Source: Archegozetes longisetosus
Lineage: Eukaryota > Arthropoda > Arachnida > Sarcoptiformes > Trhypochthoniidae
Direction of reading: 5' to 3'
DNA length: 64,000 nucleotides
Assembly (NCBI GenBank): GCA_018873245.2
Contig: JAEMBT020000005.1
Location: 8,976,001-9,040,000 of the forward strand
Numbering within the stretch: the stretch's first letter is position 1; every line of letters begins with the position of its first letter. The notes beneath the pieces are model-generated. The model was not told the origin of the DNA and ran no database searches. It saw only the letters and a list, made by a program, of their open reading frames with translations. This document shows positions 47,576 to 59,024 of this stretch, piece by piece. Both the position numbers and the translations under genes were made by a program.

Positions 47576-50500
47576 GTGAGTGTAATGTTAACGCTTAAGT
47601 AGAAGTAAGAGTACAACATGAAAACCACGTACATTGCATTAGAGCTTATATATAAGTTGAAGTACTTCATTGATATAAAGTATATATTGATATTTTTAGA
47701 GTGTTTCAGCGCTAGAAGTACAGACCGATTTGTTAGAGAGATATCTCCTACGTATAGGCAAAAGTTGTCTCTTTTAAATTTGTTGCTTCTGACGATGAGA
47801 TGCTCTTCATATTAAATGCTCGTGTCATTCAATTTATTACTGGATTTGAGGAATTCTAAATATTCTGTTTATTCCTTTTACTTGTCCGTCGTCATTTTTT
47901 GAATTTTTCAATTAATTTTTAGAAATAGTTTTACTGAAAGTTTCTTTAACTTTATTATTAGCTGTTTGCTTAGTAACTTTAAGCCTCGTCTCATTAGTTG
48001 CATTTCGATTTTTATTCTCGTCTCAGATTTTAGACAAACAAAAAGTAGTGTAAGAAAAAAGTATCAAAATGTAAACTCACTAAAGCCGATATATCTCTAA
48101 ATGCATTTTCACTTTGCTCACGATAAACTGTATGCTAAATAGAGAAAAATTTTGACTTTAATTCTTGATAAAATTGAACGCTTTTTTACATATTAAAACA
48201 ATAAATTGTCTACCCAAAAATGGATTATTCAAGAGCTGAGATAAAAGTTTGAGCAAAGAGCTCATAAATTTCAGCCTAAATGTCATATTCATCACTGCAA
48301 ACCTGAAAATATTTCTATAAACTCTATTCACATGATTGTTTCTCAATTAACATTCCTATCGATTGATCCAAAAATAATCTTGAGCGCAATTTTCTGTCTA
48401 AATTTTCAGACTCACAACAATAATAGAGAAGAATATATAGAATAAACTTTCAGTAAATTACAGAACATTAGAAATAGCAATCATTTTATACGCTTTTGGC
48501 TAAAAAAGAGATAAGTTTTATATTATGGGAATAGACTGTTCAGTAGAATAGCAAAGGATATAGAGTATGATATATGCAATATTGATGATACTCACAAGTT
48601 GGTTCAGCATCCAATTAACAGACATATGCGTTGTGCTGTCGCGCAATCATTGCCTTCAATCCACTATAATTCTGACAACAAACATAACAAACTTCATCCC
48701 TTCTATTATGACTACTGGTAACCAATTGAAAATTTTCTTTAACATTACAGTTTTTATTTCATATAAAGTCAATATCGATATTCCCAAATTAGGTTTTGAC
48801 AAATTTGATCATTACTCTTCAAATGATTGAATTAGACGATTGTGTTTTATTTGTCACTTGCTATTGGTTTCATTTTTTAGACAGTCAAGTTGTACCAAAT
48901 AATTAATTGAGTTATGTTTGTATTTATTGAATGAATGACCACATTAATCAAGAATAGAAACGTAGCCTTTAATAGAATAAAACATAGGAAACTTCTAAAC
49001 ATTATGTTTCATTAGTAATATTGCGCATCAGCTCAATTATCTCTAGAGCCTGAGCTTATTTCTAGAAAAGAGCTCACGTTTATTAAAACAATCCTATGAA
49101 TGAATCTCTTGGAAATAGAGATAAAAAACCACATAGTTATCAATGCTAGCATTAAATCAATGATTCCTTAATTGTGAGTCAACGTGATGCCAGCGCCCAT
49201 GTAAGAGAATACTGAAGCCGCAGGTTTGCCACTATGCTGCTCATTTAAAAAATATTTTCATCCCATCCATATCTTGTTAAATGGCGTTCCAAAAGGCATA
49301 TAAAATGATGATCTCCACGCGCTTCCAAGCTATAAGTGCTTCAATGTCAATTTTACTATAGGGAAACTCATTAAGAATGCTTTATTAAAATAAAAATTAT
49401 TTATTGTTTAAATTGATGGAGTATTGCCAAAAATAGTTTGAGAACAAGTAATGAGTTTTGACTAATTTCTAGGATTGAATCGTAATTTTCCTGACTATTA
49501 AAACTTTTCTTATTATTAAACATTTGAATGAATATGCAAGAAATGCTTATGTGAATAGCATTTCCGTGTAGTTAAGTTTTAATGACAAAACTTGTAAACT
49601 TCTGGCAGTTAGTTTTTCAAACTTGATTTCATATCATATTGATGTCATAAAAATATTCTTGGAATAAGTGATTACATAGCAACAAACCTCTTGCGTGAGT
49701 TAAACCTTCGAAAATTGATTTTCTTAATTGATGCGGAAATTTATTGATCAGATTTGAGAAATGCTCAGACTTACTGATGCTGATGCTTTCTATTTGATAA
49801 GAGCGATTAAATTGAAAGCCGCCAAACTTTATAGCTCGACACCTAAAATATTCCCGAACCTCAAGCTATCACTTTGTTTGAGAGATTGGCCAAAATCTTG
49901 AGCTAATATAACAGTTCCTCTGAGAGTGATTGAGAATTGTATGAGTCTGGAAGGTCTGATGCGATAGACTGAGTGATACTTAGTTGTGACGCCAATTTAA
50001 CTAATTGTTAGCCACTAGTGAAAAACTAATAGACATTAAAGTTACTTAAAATAGTTATGCTCTCTTTCCTGAAAAGCCATTTTCTATCCTTATCTCCACA
50101 AATATGTGTGCAATGACTTTAACTTTTATAGTTATTGTTTTTTCCGTTTTTACAAAATTATATTTCTCTTAACTGTTTTTTCTGTGCTATTCAATAGTTT
50201 GTTGAATTGCGCACACAATTAAGTTTTGTGGCTTCCGTTGCAAATAAAATGATGCATTTTCTTTTGTATTCTATATGACAATCAGATCAGAGCTATAGGA
50301 ATATCAGTAGAAAAAAAGTTCCTCTCTCATATTCTTTTCCTCTTAAATGACAGACAAAGTTGTAATACTTGCCACTTCTCTCCGTGCGGTCTCTGAGTTT
50401 TTATTATAGTTTTCCTCCTATTCTTTCCCTCAAAGCATAACTGGCTTGAAATATATATATTTTTTTGCCTTAAAAATACCCGATTATATAAAATGTTACA

Positions 50501-50726
50501 CAACTTTTTTGTGTTATCAGTAAACGTATATAAGAAATAACGCATTTTCTACTTCTCTTTCATGCCTCGACTCTTCTTCTAGCTTGAATTCCTAGCGATA
50601 AAATAAAATTGTTGTGATTCTAGGAATTTATAACAAGGAGACTGATAGGTGTATGGGTTTAAAAAAGCTCTTAAAAGTTATACTTCTAGCTTTCAGCCCC
50701 CTCGTCAGATACTTTGCACATTTAGT

Positions 50727-50730
<4 letters not shown>

Positions 50731-50785
<55 letters not shown>
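50731..50785 (+). repeat. (TC)n microsatellite, about 27 units
   Basis: A perfect dinucleotide run of 55 bp within the neuroligin intron. Confidence 0.95.
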
Positions 50786-50790
<5 letters not shown>

Positions 50791-52021
50791 CTCTATCTCT
50801 TATGTTAAGTTGATGTAAGTCATGATGTTATGTTGAATTGAATTTGCCTCAGGCTATAAATGAGATGTTCAGCACATCTCACATTCTCACACATTATTGA
50901 AATACACCAGAACTAGACCAATGTTTCCCTTCAACGATTACTATAATACTCAACTTCTAATAAAAAGCTTCTTCTCATCCATTGAGTGCAAACACTCCTC
51001 AGCTGTTGTATGAAAAAAGGCAAATCATTTAGATTAGAGATAAGCGATAACTAGAGCTATAATAGATTTGCAAAAATGGAAATAAAAATTTTATCTTGTA
51101 TTGCAATTGCGTCGAGATTTTATGTGTATTTTTTGATCTCCAAGTGCTAGACATTAGTCTTTAATAAATTGCATTTAGACTACGAATTTGCAGTTTTGAT
51201 GCAGGATCTATTCAGTAAATCTCTGGATATGTCTACAAGTGCGAAACTTGAGAGATAACAAAATAGTTTCTTCACAAATCAAAGTTGATTCCCAAGTTAG
51301 TTCTATTGCTCTTTCAAATGACTTATTTCAAAATCCATTTCCTTAAAAATCAATTATTATCTGAAAGCGTAGGAAAGAAATTTTGAGAAATTTAATATTT
51401 CTAATACTGAATCAAATTTAGATTCTTTTGATGAAGTTTAACAAAACGTTTATCATCTTGATTGAATAGTCATTAACTGTGTGTTAAAACGAAGATCAAA
51501 TGAATGTCTGCAATAAATACCAATGGTTTCTCTGCTAACTGCAGTATTCTACTGTAAGTTTCGTGTAAAAATCAAATGCGGTTTTTTCCTTTTTTCTATG
51601 TTTTCTCTGTGTTTCTTATTTAGAGATCAGTTATCATTAGTGATTATCTGTGTTTATCCTTGTGCTAAGGCTTTGCTCCCATTTCTTGTGATTGCAATCA
51701 CAGACTTTTAGAAACCTTTATATAAAAAATTAATGATTAAATATAAAATCGCAGAGAAAGTCAAAAGCATTGCTTTTATCTTGAGAGGTCAAATTAAATA
51801 TTAAATTGAAAGTATACTTCATTCTAAAAGAACTTTAAGTGAGAAAAAAATATTGAAATTACAGAAAGGAAATGTTCTTTTTGTCATTTAAGCAATTTAG
51901 TTACTGATCAAAGCTTTCAAATATTAGATAATTTCATTCAATTATATTTATATCCATTAATACCCCGAAAGCATACTTATCTGCAGCACACAAAGCAATT
52001 GCAATTTGCTGAAACAATATA

Positions 52022-52184
52022 TAGTAATAACTCGACATGGCGAACCCCTAGTAACAGTCAACTCATTACTCCGATCCCGATATATCCGACTCGACCAATG
52101 TTGACCTCTTTCTAGTGAAACCTCGTTATAGTGAATGTGAATTATCAGTCCCCAGTGGTTCGCTATATCGAGGTATTACGGTAT
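52022..52184 (+). mobile_element. pogo/Tigger-like MITE
   Basis: About 163 bp. Left end GTAATAACTCGACATGGCGA; right end, reverse-complemented, CCGTAATACCTCGATATAGC followed by GAACCACT, matching GAACCCCT on the left. TA dinucleotides flank both ends. The interior repeats the theme (CCTCGTTATAGTGAA, GGTTCGCTATATCGAGG), typical of pogo/Tigger termini. No coding sequence. It differs in sequence from the 3815-4609 element. Confidence 0.65.
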
Positions 52185-53540
52185 ATAATTCGTTACCTAA
52201 CCCAATTTATTCGTCTGTTTAAATGAAAAGCAATAATTTAAGTAACTTTCACCAAGACTTTTCTCCACTGATAACATTAATTTATAAAATTAATACTTTC
52301 TTCTTCATATTGATAGTCAAATACATCAAAAGCAGAATATCAGAAATCCATTCGATAGGGAAGTTAATTTGATCTCATAAAATATATAGACTTATTGAGG
52401 TATATAGGGATCAATTTAGTTCCTTAGGGCACAATATAGTTACTGATTTCAATAAAAATTCTGGCTATGCTATGGATAATATGCATAAAAATTAGGGAAT
52501 AGCATCGAATTTCGTTAGTTATTTTCAGTTTACTATTAATAAAAATCAAAATTTGATCCAAACTATTTTCTATGTATAGTCACCATTAATATTAATAGAA
52601 TATTCTATTTTAGTGACACTAATTTTAGTATTTCTCAAGTAGTTGGTTAAGAATAGAGATCTAAATATTTGGAATAAGTTATGATTTTTAGAGCGGAAAA
52701 ACTAATCTAATCTCGCATTAAGAAATTGCAAACTTAATCCTGAAAGCTGGCATTAATTTAATTTGACAAGAATTTCTTAAAATCTCTTTTTTGATAAGCA
52801 TAATCGTGATCTTCTTATGGTAGAAAACTTTTTGAATAATATTTAACAAAATTCATCATAATGTATTTCTGGATAGATGTTCAATTTTTTTACATGAAAA
52901 CTATGGATAAGTGTATAAGAGATGAGTCCTAATACTCAAAGCATTTAGTTTGAATGAATTTTACATAAAGAATTCATGAAAAAATAAAGTGATATATTCA
53001 TAAATGATTGATTAAGATCTCTAAAAAAATAGTTTTGAGATGTGATTCTGTCAGAACTCACACTTTTTAAGGCTTAAAATTTATTTTCTAAAACTGAAAT
53101 CAATCTTGAAATAGTGAGCCTGATCTCATTATCATAAAATATAGCAATTGATTATTTGAAATAACATTAATAAACAACCATTTCTTTTGAACTGACATTT
53201 GAAGAAAAGTGAAAAGAAAAGGGAGTTCAAAAGTAAGCTTATGGAGAAATCAGTAAACCATGAATTTGTTATAGAGAAAAAGTTGGTTCATATCAGTCTT
53301 CGATAGGTTATGCTTACTTAAGTGTAAGAGAAAAAGAGAAGCAAAAGGCTAGGACTCACGCCTCACAGATTATTGTTACACACGTTTCCAGTGGCTAAAT
53401 ACTAGTTATGATGAATTTGGTCTTCATATGCATTTATTGTTAGACTTTTATGACTTGATGTTATATAAGTTATGTGTTCCTAGTCCTCTAAATGTATAAC
53501 AGAACTCAATTTTCTTATATAACTTATCTGGGAGTGTATA

Positions 53541-53935
53541 CAGAGGTGCGCAAGGGCAGATGCACTAGGGGGAGCGAGTCTCCAATTTTGGAGGTGTAAA
53601 AAATTTATCGGTCTTAAGATTTGATGTTTTCCACAAATTAATTTTTCAAGAGTTCCTTTTGAAAAAAATCTCTTTCCTAAATTGAATTTTTTCTGCCATA
53701 TCCTTTTAAAACAATAGCTCAATTTATAATTTTATAACATTGAATACTATTTAAACTGTGTAGTTATGACTTATGATGAAATCTGATATTCATTTCTTAA
53801 AGGCTTAATAAGCTTGAAATTTTGCGAAATTGAATTAACTTTCTGAAAATAGTCGACTTTTAGGATAAGAGTTTGGAATTTGCAGATTTTTCACAGAGAC
53901 CTCCAATTAGAGCCCTCCCCTTGTGCGTTTCAGGG
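53541..53935 (+). mobile_element. hAT-like MITE (third example)
   Basis: About 395 bp. Left end CAGAGGTGCGCAAGGGCAG; right end, reverse-complemented, CCCTGAAACGCACAAGGGGA. Flanks AGTGTATA (53533-53540) and TGTGTATA (53936-53943) agree at 7 of 8 bases. Inner arms also pair (GTCTCCAA and TTGGAGGT types). AT-rich interior without coding capacity. Confidence 0.6.
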
Positions 53936-56900
53936 TGTGTATATATCTGTTGTCTGTTTAACTTGTAAGATATGTCTTACATGAATTCACTGAAAATAAA
54001 AGCAAACAATCATGACTTATATTTAATTAGGTGTGCGATACTATGTGTTTATTTCTTGCCTACAATATGTGCGCAATTTTTCGCATTAGTTCTCTCCTTT
54101 CTAATAACTTGCTATTTTGCCCTCGTATACAATTCATGTCACACGATATCCTTCTATTCTCAATCTTAACTATTTTTTAAGAACATATTTTTTTATTTGA
54201 CTTTTATTTGAATTTCCGTTATATGTGTTGGAACTGCTCTTTTACTTTAGCGTCTGAAAGAAAAAAATTTTATACAAAAGAAAATTGATATAAATTTATA
54301 GTGTTCTGTGCATTCTCAGTACTGGATGAAAATAAAATATTGTTAGAATCCCGTAAAGTTGATGTTTTAAGAAAAAAGAAACATCAAATTTAAAGTTGAG
54401 AAGCTATAACTTTGAAAAAGTGACACTTTTTGATTGCGATAAAATTCACAGATAAATGTCATTTCGAGGCCTATCTCACTTGAATTACGCTTCTTAAAGT
54501 TTCTTATCTAAATTATTATTACAATTTTAGTCTGAGACCAAAATATCCTAAAATATGATGCCGCAATAAGTTGTAGGCGCAACTGATAAATTTGATTCAA
54601 CCTACTTACTTTCAGTAGACTTTCTAAGAGCTTTACAAAACAATCATTAATTATTTTACTCATTCTAACTTGACTTTTGATTTTGGGTCAAATTGTTGGA
54701 TTAATCTTTTCGAAATTTATTTGTAAACTCCTGATCAGATTTTATTGAATAAAAGTTAGAAAATTTTTGATTGGATTCGTAATCAGTTCTATTCATTTGA
54801 ATGCAATGATAACATTCGTGAAAAAGGATTTGAGAGTAACGGATGAGTTGACATCGGATTTACTCATTCATGTGATTAATCAATATTTAATAATATTTTT
54901 ATTAGTTATAATATAGAGGAAGAAAAGACTGGGAGGATTAGAGAAAATCATATTAAGGGTAAAGTCCACATAACAGATTTCAGATATCAATTAAAGAACT
55001 CAGAGAATCGATGCAAGCGAGCAATCGTTGGATTCAGTTTATATGTATTACAGATTCAGTGCGTATTATTTTTTAGACTTCACATCATTTCTCATATATG
55101 AAATATTGTAGCTTTTTATCAGTTTTCGCTTTGATAGTCACCGGATTAGTTGAGTTATTCAATAAAAATATATCTTGTAATGACTTTTTCATGTTAAACA
55201 GAGTGAGTCTCGTCAGTCCAAATATTCTTGAATTTAATTTCATATGCTAGCAATGCCTAAATGAGAATTACTTCTAATTTAATACTTTAAGATTAGCTAA
55301 CTTTTCATAGTAAGTAATAGATTTTGATTAGTGTCTAAGCCTAACTTTGACCAAATGCAGTTTTATTGATTATACGGCTGATTAAGTTTAAATTGTTTGA
55401 TTTGGGAGATTGTTTACTATCTAATGAAATATTAATCAGTTTAATCACTAAAAAGCTAACAAAACCAAAATCAAATTCATTATCAGATTGAAACAACTTG
55501 GAGAATAAAAGGTTATATGAATAAATGGAACCATCTTTTCCCAGATGAAATTTCAGTAAGAGATTAAAAATTGTGTTTATATTGGAATTCAATTATCTTA
55601 ATTGAAAATTTTCTCGAATTCATTGAACAGTTCATAAAGAGTTTCCGTAGTTTAAAGTGAAAACAAATTTTAGTATTTGAGTAAGTGAAAGTAAACTGAA
55701 AAATTTATAGTTGATTATTTGCCTTTCAATCTGATGTGCCTTATGTGTTGTATTAGAAATTGGTGTCATTTCATGCCACTGATAGTGAGCTCGTTAGTGA
55801 AATGTGAATTGATTGCAATTATTGCTCTTAGAATTCAAAGCATTCTTCCGGCAATGAATCCCCGCGTTCTTCCTAAAAGACTAGATTCTAGTATAAACCC
55901 TATTATACTTTTCAGCCCTAGTAATAAGCATTAAGTCCACATTAAAACCTTTATATTCATCCACTCTTGGCAAAACCTTAAATTGTTATATGTTTCGCAG
56001 AATCACTTACTATAGGGATTGCGAGGAAGAGATCAGAAACTAAAGAAGAGAGGAAAAAAGATTAAACACTAAATAGCTGTTTCTCTCTTACCACTGACAA
56101 GTTGGTTCAACTGCACCGTATTGTAGGCATGATTTTGCAGTAATGAGCGATAAAAGACAGCGAGAATAGGGAGACAACTGAACAAGTGCTCCATTTCATT
56201 TGCGAACTAACAATACAGGCATTAAGCTATTTGAGAAAAGAAAAGATGAACACAAAACTTATTACTACTCATACTCAAACATAGAATAGAGATCGTAATT
56301 GGAACAGACTGAGGATTAACATGCTCTCCTAGTGTGTTACTCAAAATTTGCTTGAGTGTAGTTAAAAATAATTTATTCGCACATAGAAAATTGATTTTTT
56401 TAATACTTTTTTTACTTTAAACAACATGTAAAAATACTAACGAATGAGCCAAAACAATTTTTACACAGTTGCAAAGATCTTAGGTATGCACCCAATTAGT
56501 TGGATATGTTTAAATTGTTCGTATGTTTTCTTCAAATAAAAAACCTCTGTTAAGACTCAAGTCATTACTGGTATTGGGAAAGATAGTTATTTATGTCTGT
56601 TGGGAAAAGGCTTAGTCATTAAAAATTAATTGAACTTTTCAAAAATCTAATTATACTACATGGATCAACTTTTCGACCAACCAATAGCAATATTCTGAAA
56701 AATATTTCCAAACCTTTTCTTTTATAAAAAGCAAACATCAAAACAATTTTACTTTTTTTGCTTTTGAGCATTTGGGAAAGAATTTGAAGTTTGAAATTTA
56801 GCAGTTATCCTGACAAAAGATGTAGTGATTATCTGATTTCTATAAGATAGAGTGCTTTGTAAAAACAAAACAAAGCAGCTCAAGAAGGGTTTAAGTGACT

Positions 56901-57143
56901 GACAAAAACAGTAGAAACTAGGATGCACTTATAGCAAATCATTTATCGACCGCTAAAACACTTTTAAAATACTATTTTCTACCAACTATTGGTTCCAACT
57001 AATTGTTAAAAGCGTAACATAACTGATTGTTGTACTATTTATACAAATCGTTTGTCTGTCTGTCAGTGAGTATTAAAGAAAAAATAGCAAAATTAATAAC
57101 TGAATTTCTGTCTACTTGTGACATAAGAATTATGAACTATTGA

Positions 57144-57332
57144 TTAATAGTCTAGTTTGACGTTAGCATTACTCGCCTTTAAAAATGCATTATTGCCGCA
57201 ACAGAAACTCCTTACTGACCCATTCTTGTACTGAAATATTTTATTCTCCTCTTTCAGCCGCAACTCCAGACAAATATCTTTGTAAACCATATTTGTTCGT
57301 GTAAACTCTACGGTTGTATGTTTTTGAAACAA
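57144..57332 (-). other. Unrecognised open frame, possible exon (weak)
   Basis: Reverse-strand frame with FTRTNMVYKDICLELRLKEE and FQYKNGS, after a possible acceptor CAACCGTAG and before a possible donor GGGTCA|GTAAGG. It resembles the frame at 29103-29317. No family recognised. Confidence 0.15.
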
Positions 57333-58394
57333 ATTTTGAAATTTATTAGATCAATATTGAAGATTTGGTTACTTTTCAATAAAGAAAATTCAATAATTGT
57401 ACAAATTGTATCAGTAGTTTAAATACGTTAAAAGATGTTTTATTAGGCCGAAAAGCCACATAAGCTATTTTACATGTTTGTTTGGGAACATAAATCACGA
57501 TTATTGATGAGATTTTCAGTTTTGATCATATCTTTAATCCAACTCCCTTAATATAAATTTATTTGAACACTTATCTCTGAGACATTTTTTTATAAACATT
57601 TGTTCGATTTGATGTACTTTAGATATGAACTACTTTTTATTTGTCGACTCCAACAAAATTCTGATCTACTTTGACTCAAGCTATTACTCAATCTCTTAGA
57701 TTCTATTCATCTAAGCCTACATATGATGAAATTCCTGCAATTCTATCAATCAGTTTTATATCTAATGGACGTCCAACTCATAAATGAACTAAAAATGAAC
57801 TGTAGTTTCAAACGTAATGAAATTTGAAGCTTAGAATTACTGGCTTTCTGATAGAAAAAGATTGCGGTGTTGTTATATTTTAGTTTGAACTGTATTTTTG
57901 AACTGTATTTCAATGAATTGATAGAAAATTACAGAAGATCCTATGGATTTATCTATGTTTACTTTCGTCAGTCTCGACTCTGAGTGTGAGTATATCTAAA
58001 AATAACTTATACTTGAATATAATATACTGAAAAGCAGAACTAAATTTGATGGACGAATGAATCCAATATCATGTTACTTTTGGAGTTGTGTTCTAACCAA
58101 AAGTGTTATTTGAGATACACTTGAAAGTTTAGAAATGTTTCACTGTTTTCTCTTTTAATCGAATTGATGCTGAGATATTTTTGATGTTCCACAAACATAA
58201 TTCTCTCCTTCTTTAGTTTCAAAACAAACCAAATTGTCAAATCACTAAATTTACTGCAATCTCATTTAACATTAGTCCTTATTTAGATTCAATGAAGCAT
58301 TGTGTGTTATAACTTTAGTCCAAAGTTCAATTTACTATCAAATCGACTTATTCTGGATCTAATTTATCGACTGGCAAGTGAGAAAACGCTTTAC

Positions 58395-58509
58395 CCATAA
58401 TATAAAACTATCTCTGAGAGTAAAAAATTCACTGCAATCATCTTTTTCTGCAACAGATACAGTAATTATTGAATTGATTTTTGTAGCAAAACTAATGGGA
58501 AGCAATTTC
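58395..58509 (-). CDS. Candidate coding exon of an unknown minus-strand gene
   Basis: 115 bp between a good acceptor (CATTCATTATTTTAG) and a good donor (TTATGG|GTAAAG) on the minus strand, open throughout: KLLPISFATKINSIITVSVA, then EKDDCSEFFTLRDSFILW. Entry phase leaves one base for a split codon; exit is at a codon boundary. It would be antisense inside the neuroligin intron. No domain recognised and no partner exon confirmed. Confidence 0.22.
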
Positions 58510-58812
58510 CTAAAATAATGAATGTTTTTTTCATAATATAAATGCAAATTAGGGCATTGGCATTGATTTTATATTAATGGTATAATAGATTTTAATTTTA
58601 AGATATATATTGTATGTAAATATGAATCAATTTTGGGCCATTATTTTGCAACTGCATTTTATCAATCAATATGAATGATAGATGCAAATCAATTTTCAAA
58701 AAGTAATTTCTACTTTCACACAACTATTACATATCATGTTTTACTAGAATAATGTATTATTGTTCATAATACCATTTTATATCATTGTAATGCATTCGTA
58801 TACACTTGCAAA

Positions 58813-59024
58813 TTTAATAATCCCTGATAGCAACAAGAAAGAGGCCGTCGCAATGTTAACCTGCCTGTGATGCGCGTCAATTTGTTGCTAAATTTGATTT
58901 CCAATTTTCTTCTCTCTCTATATTAAATATGGAATAAGTTTCTTAATATACTCTACATTATGGTCTGATGGAAAGCATCTCATGACAAACACATCATTTC
59001 TCGTTACTATCAAAGATTATTAAG
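58813..59024 (+). mobile_element. MITE family A, copy 3
   Basis: 212 bp. Left end TTAATAATCCCTGATAGCAA; right end, reverse-complemented, CTTAATAATCTTTGATAGTA. Aligns with 17228-17434 and, inverted, 40219-40423; shares GAGGCCGTCGCAATGTTAAC, GCGTCAATTTGTTGC and TGGTCTGATGGAAAGC. Lies within the neuroligin intron. Confidence 0.8.

Noticed and set aside
55341-55592. 83-codon reverse-strand frame in the neuroligin intron
   Set aside because: Asn/Leu/Ser-rich AT-biased composition, no acceptor at the 5' edge and no recognisable motif.
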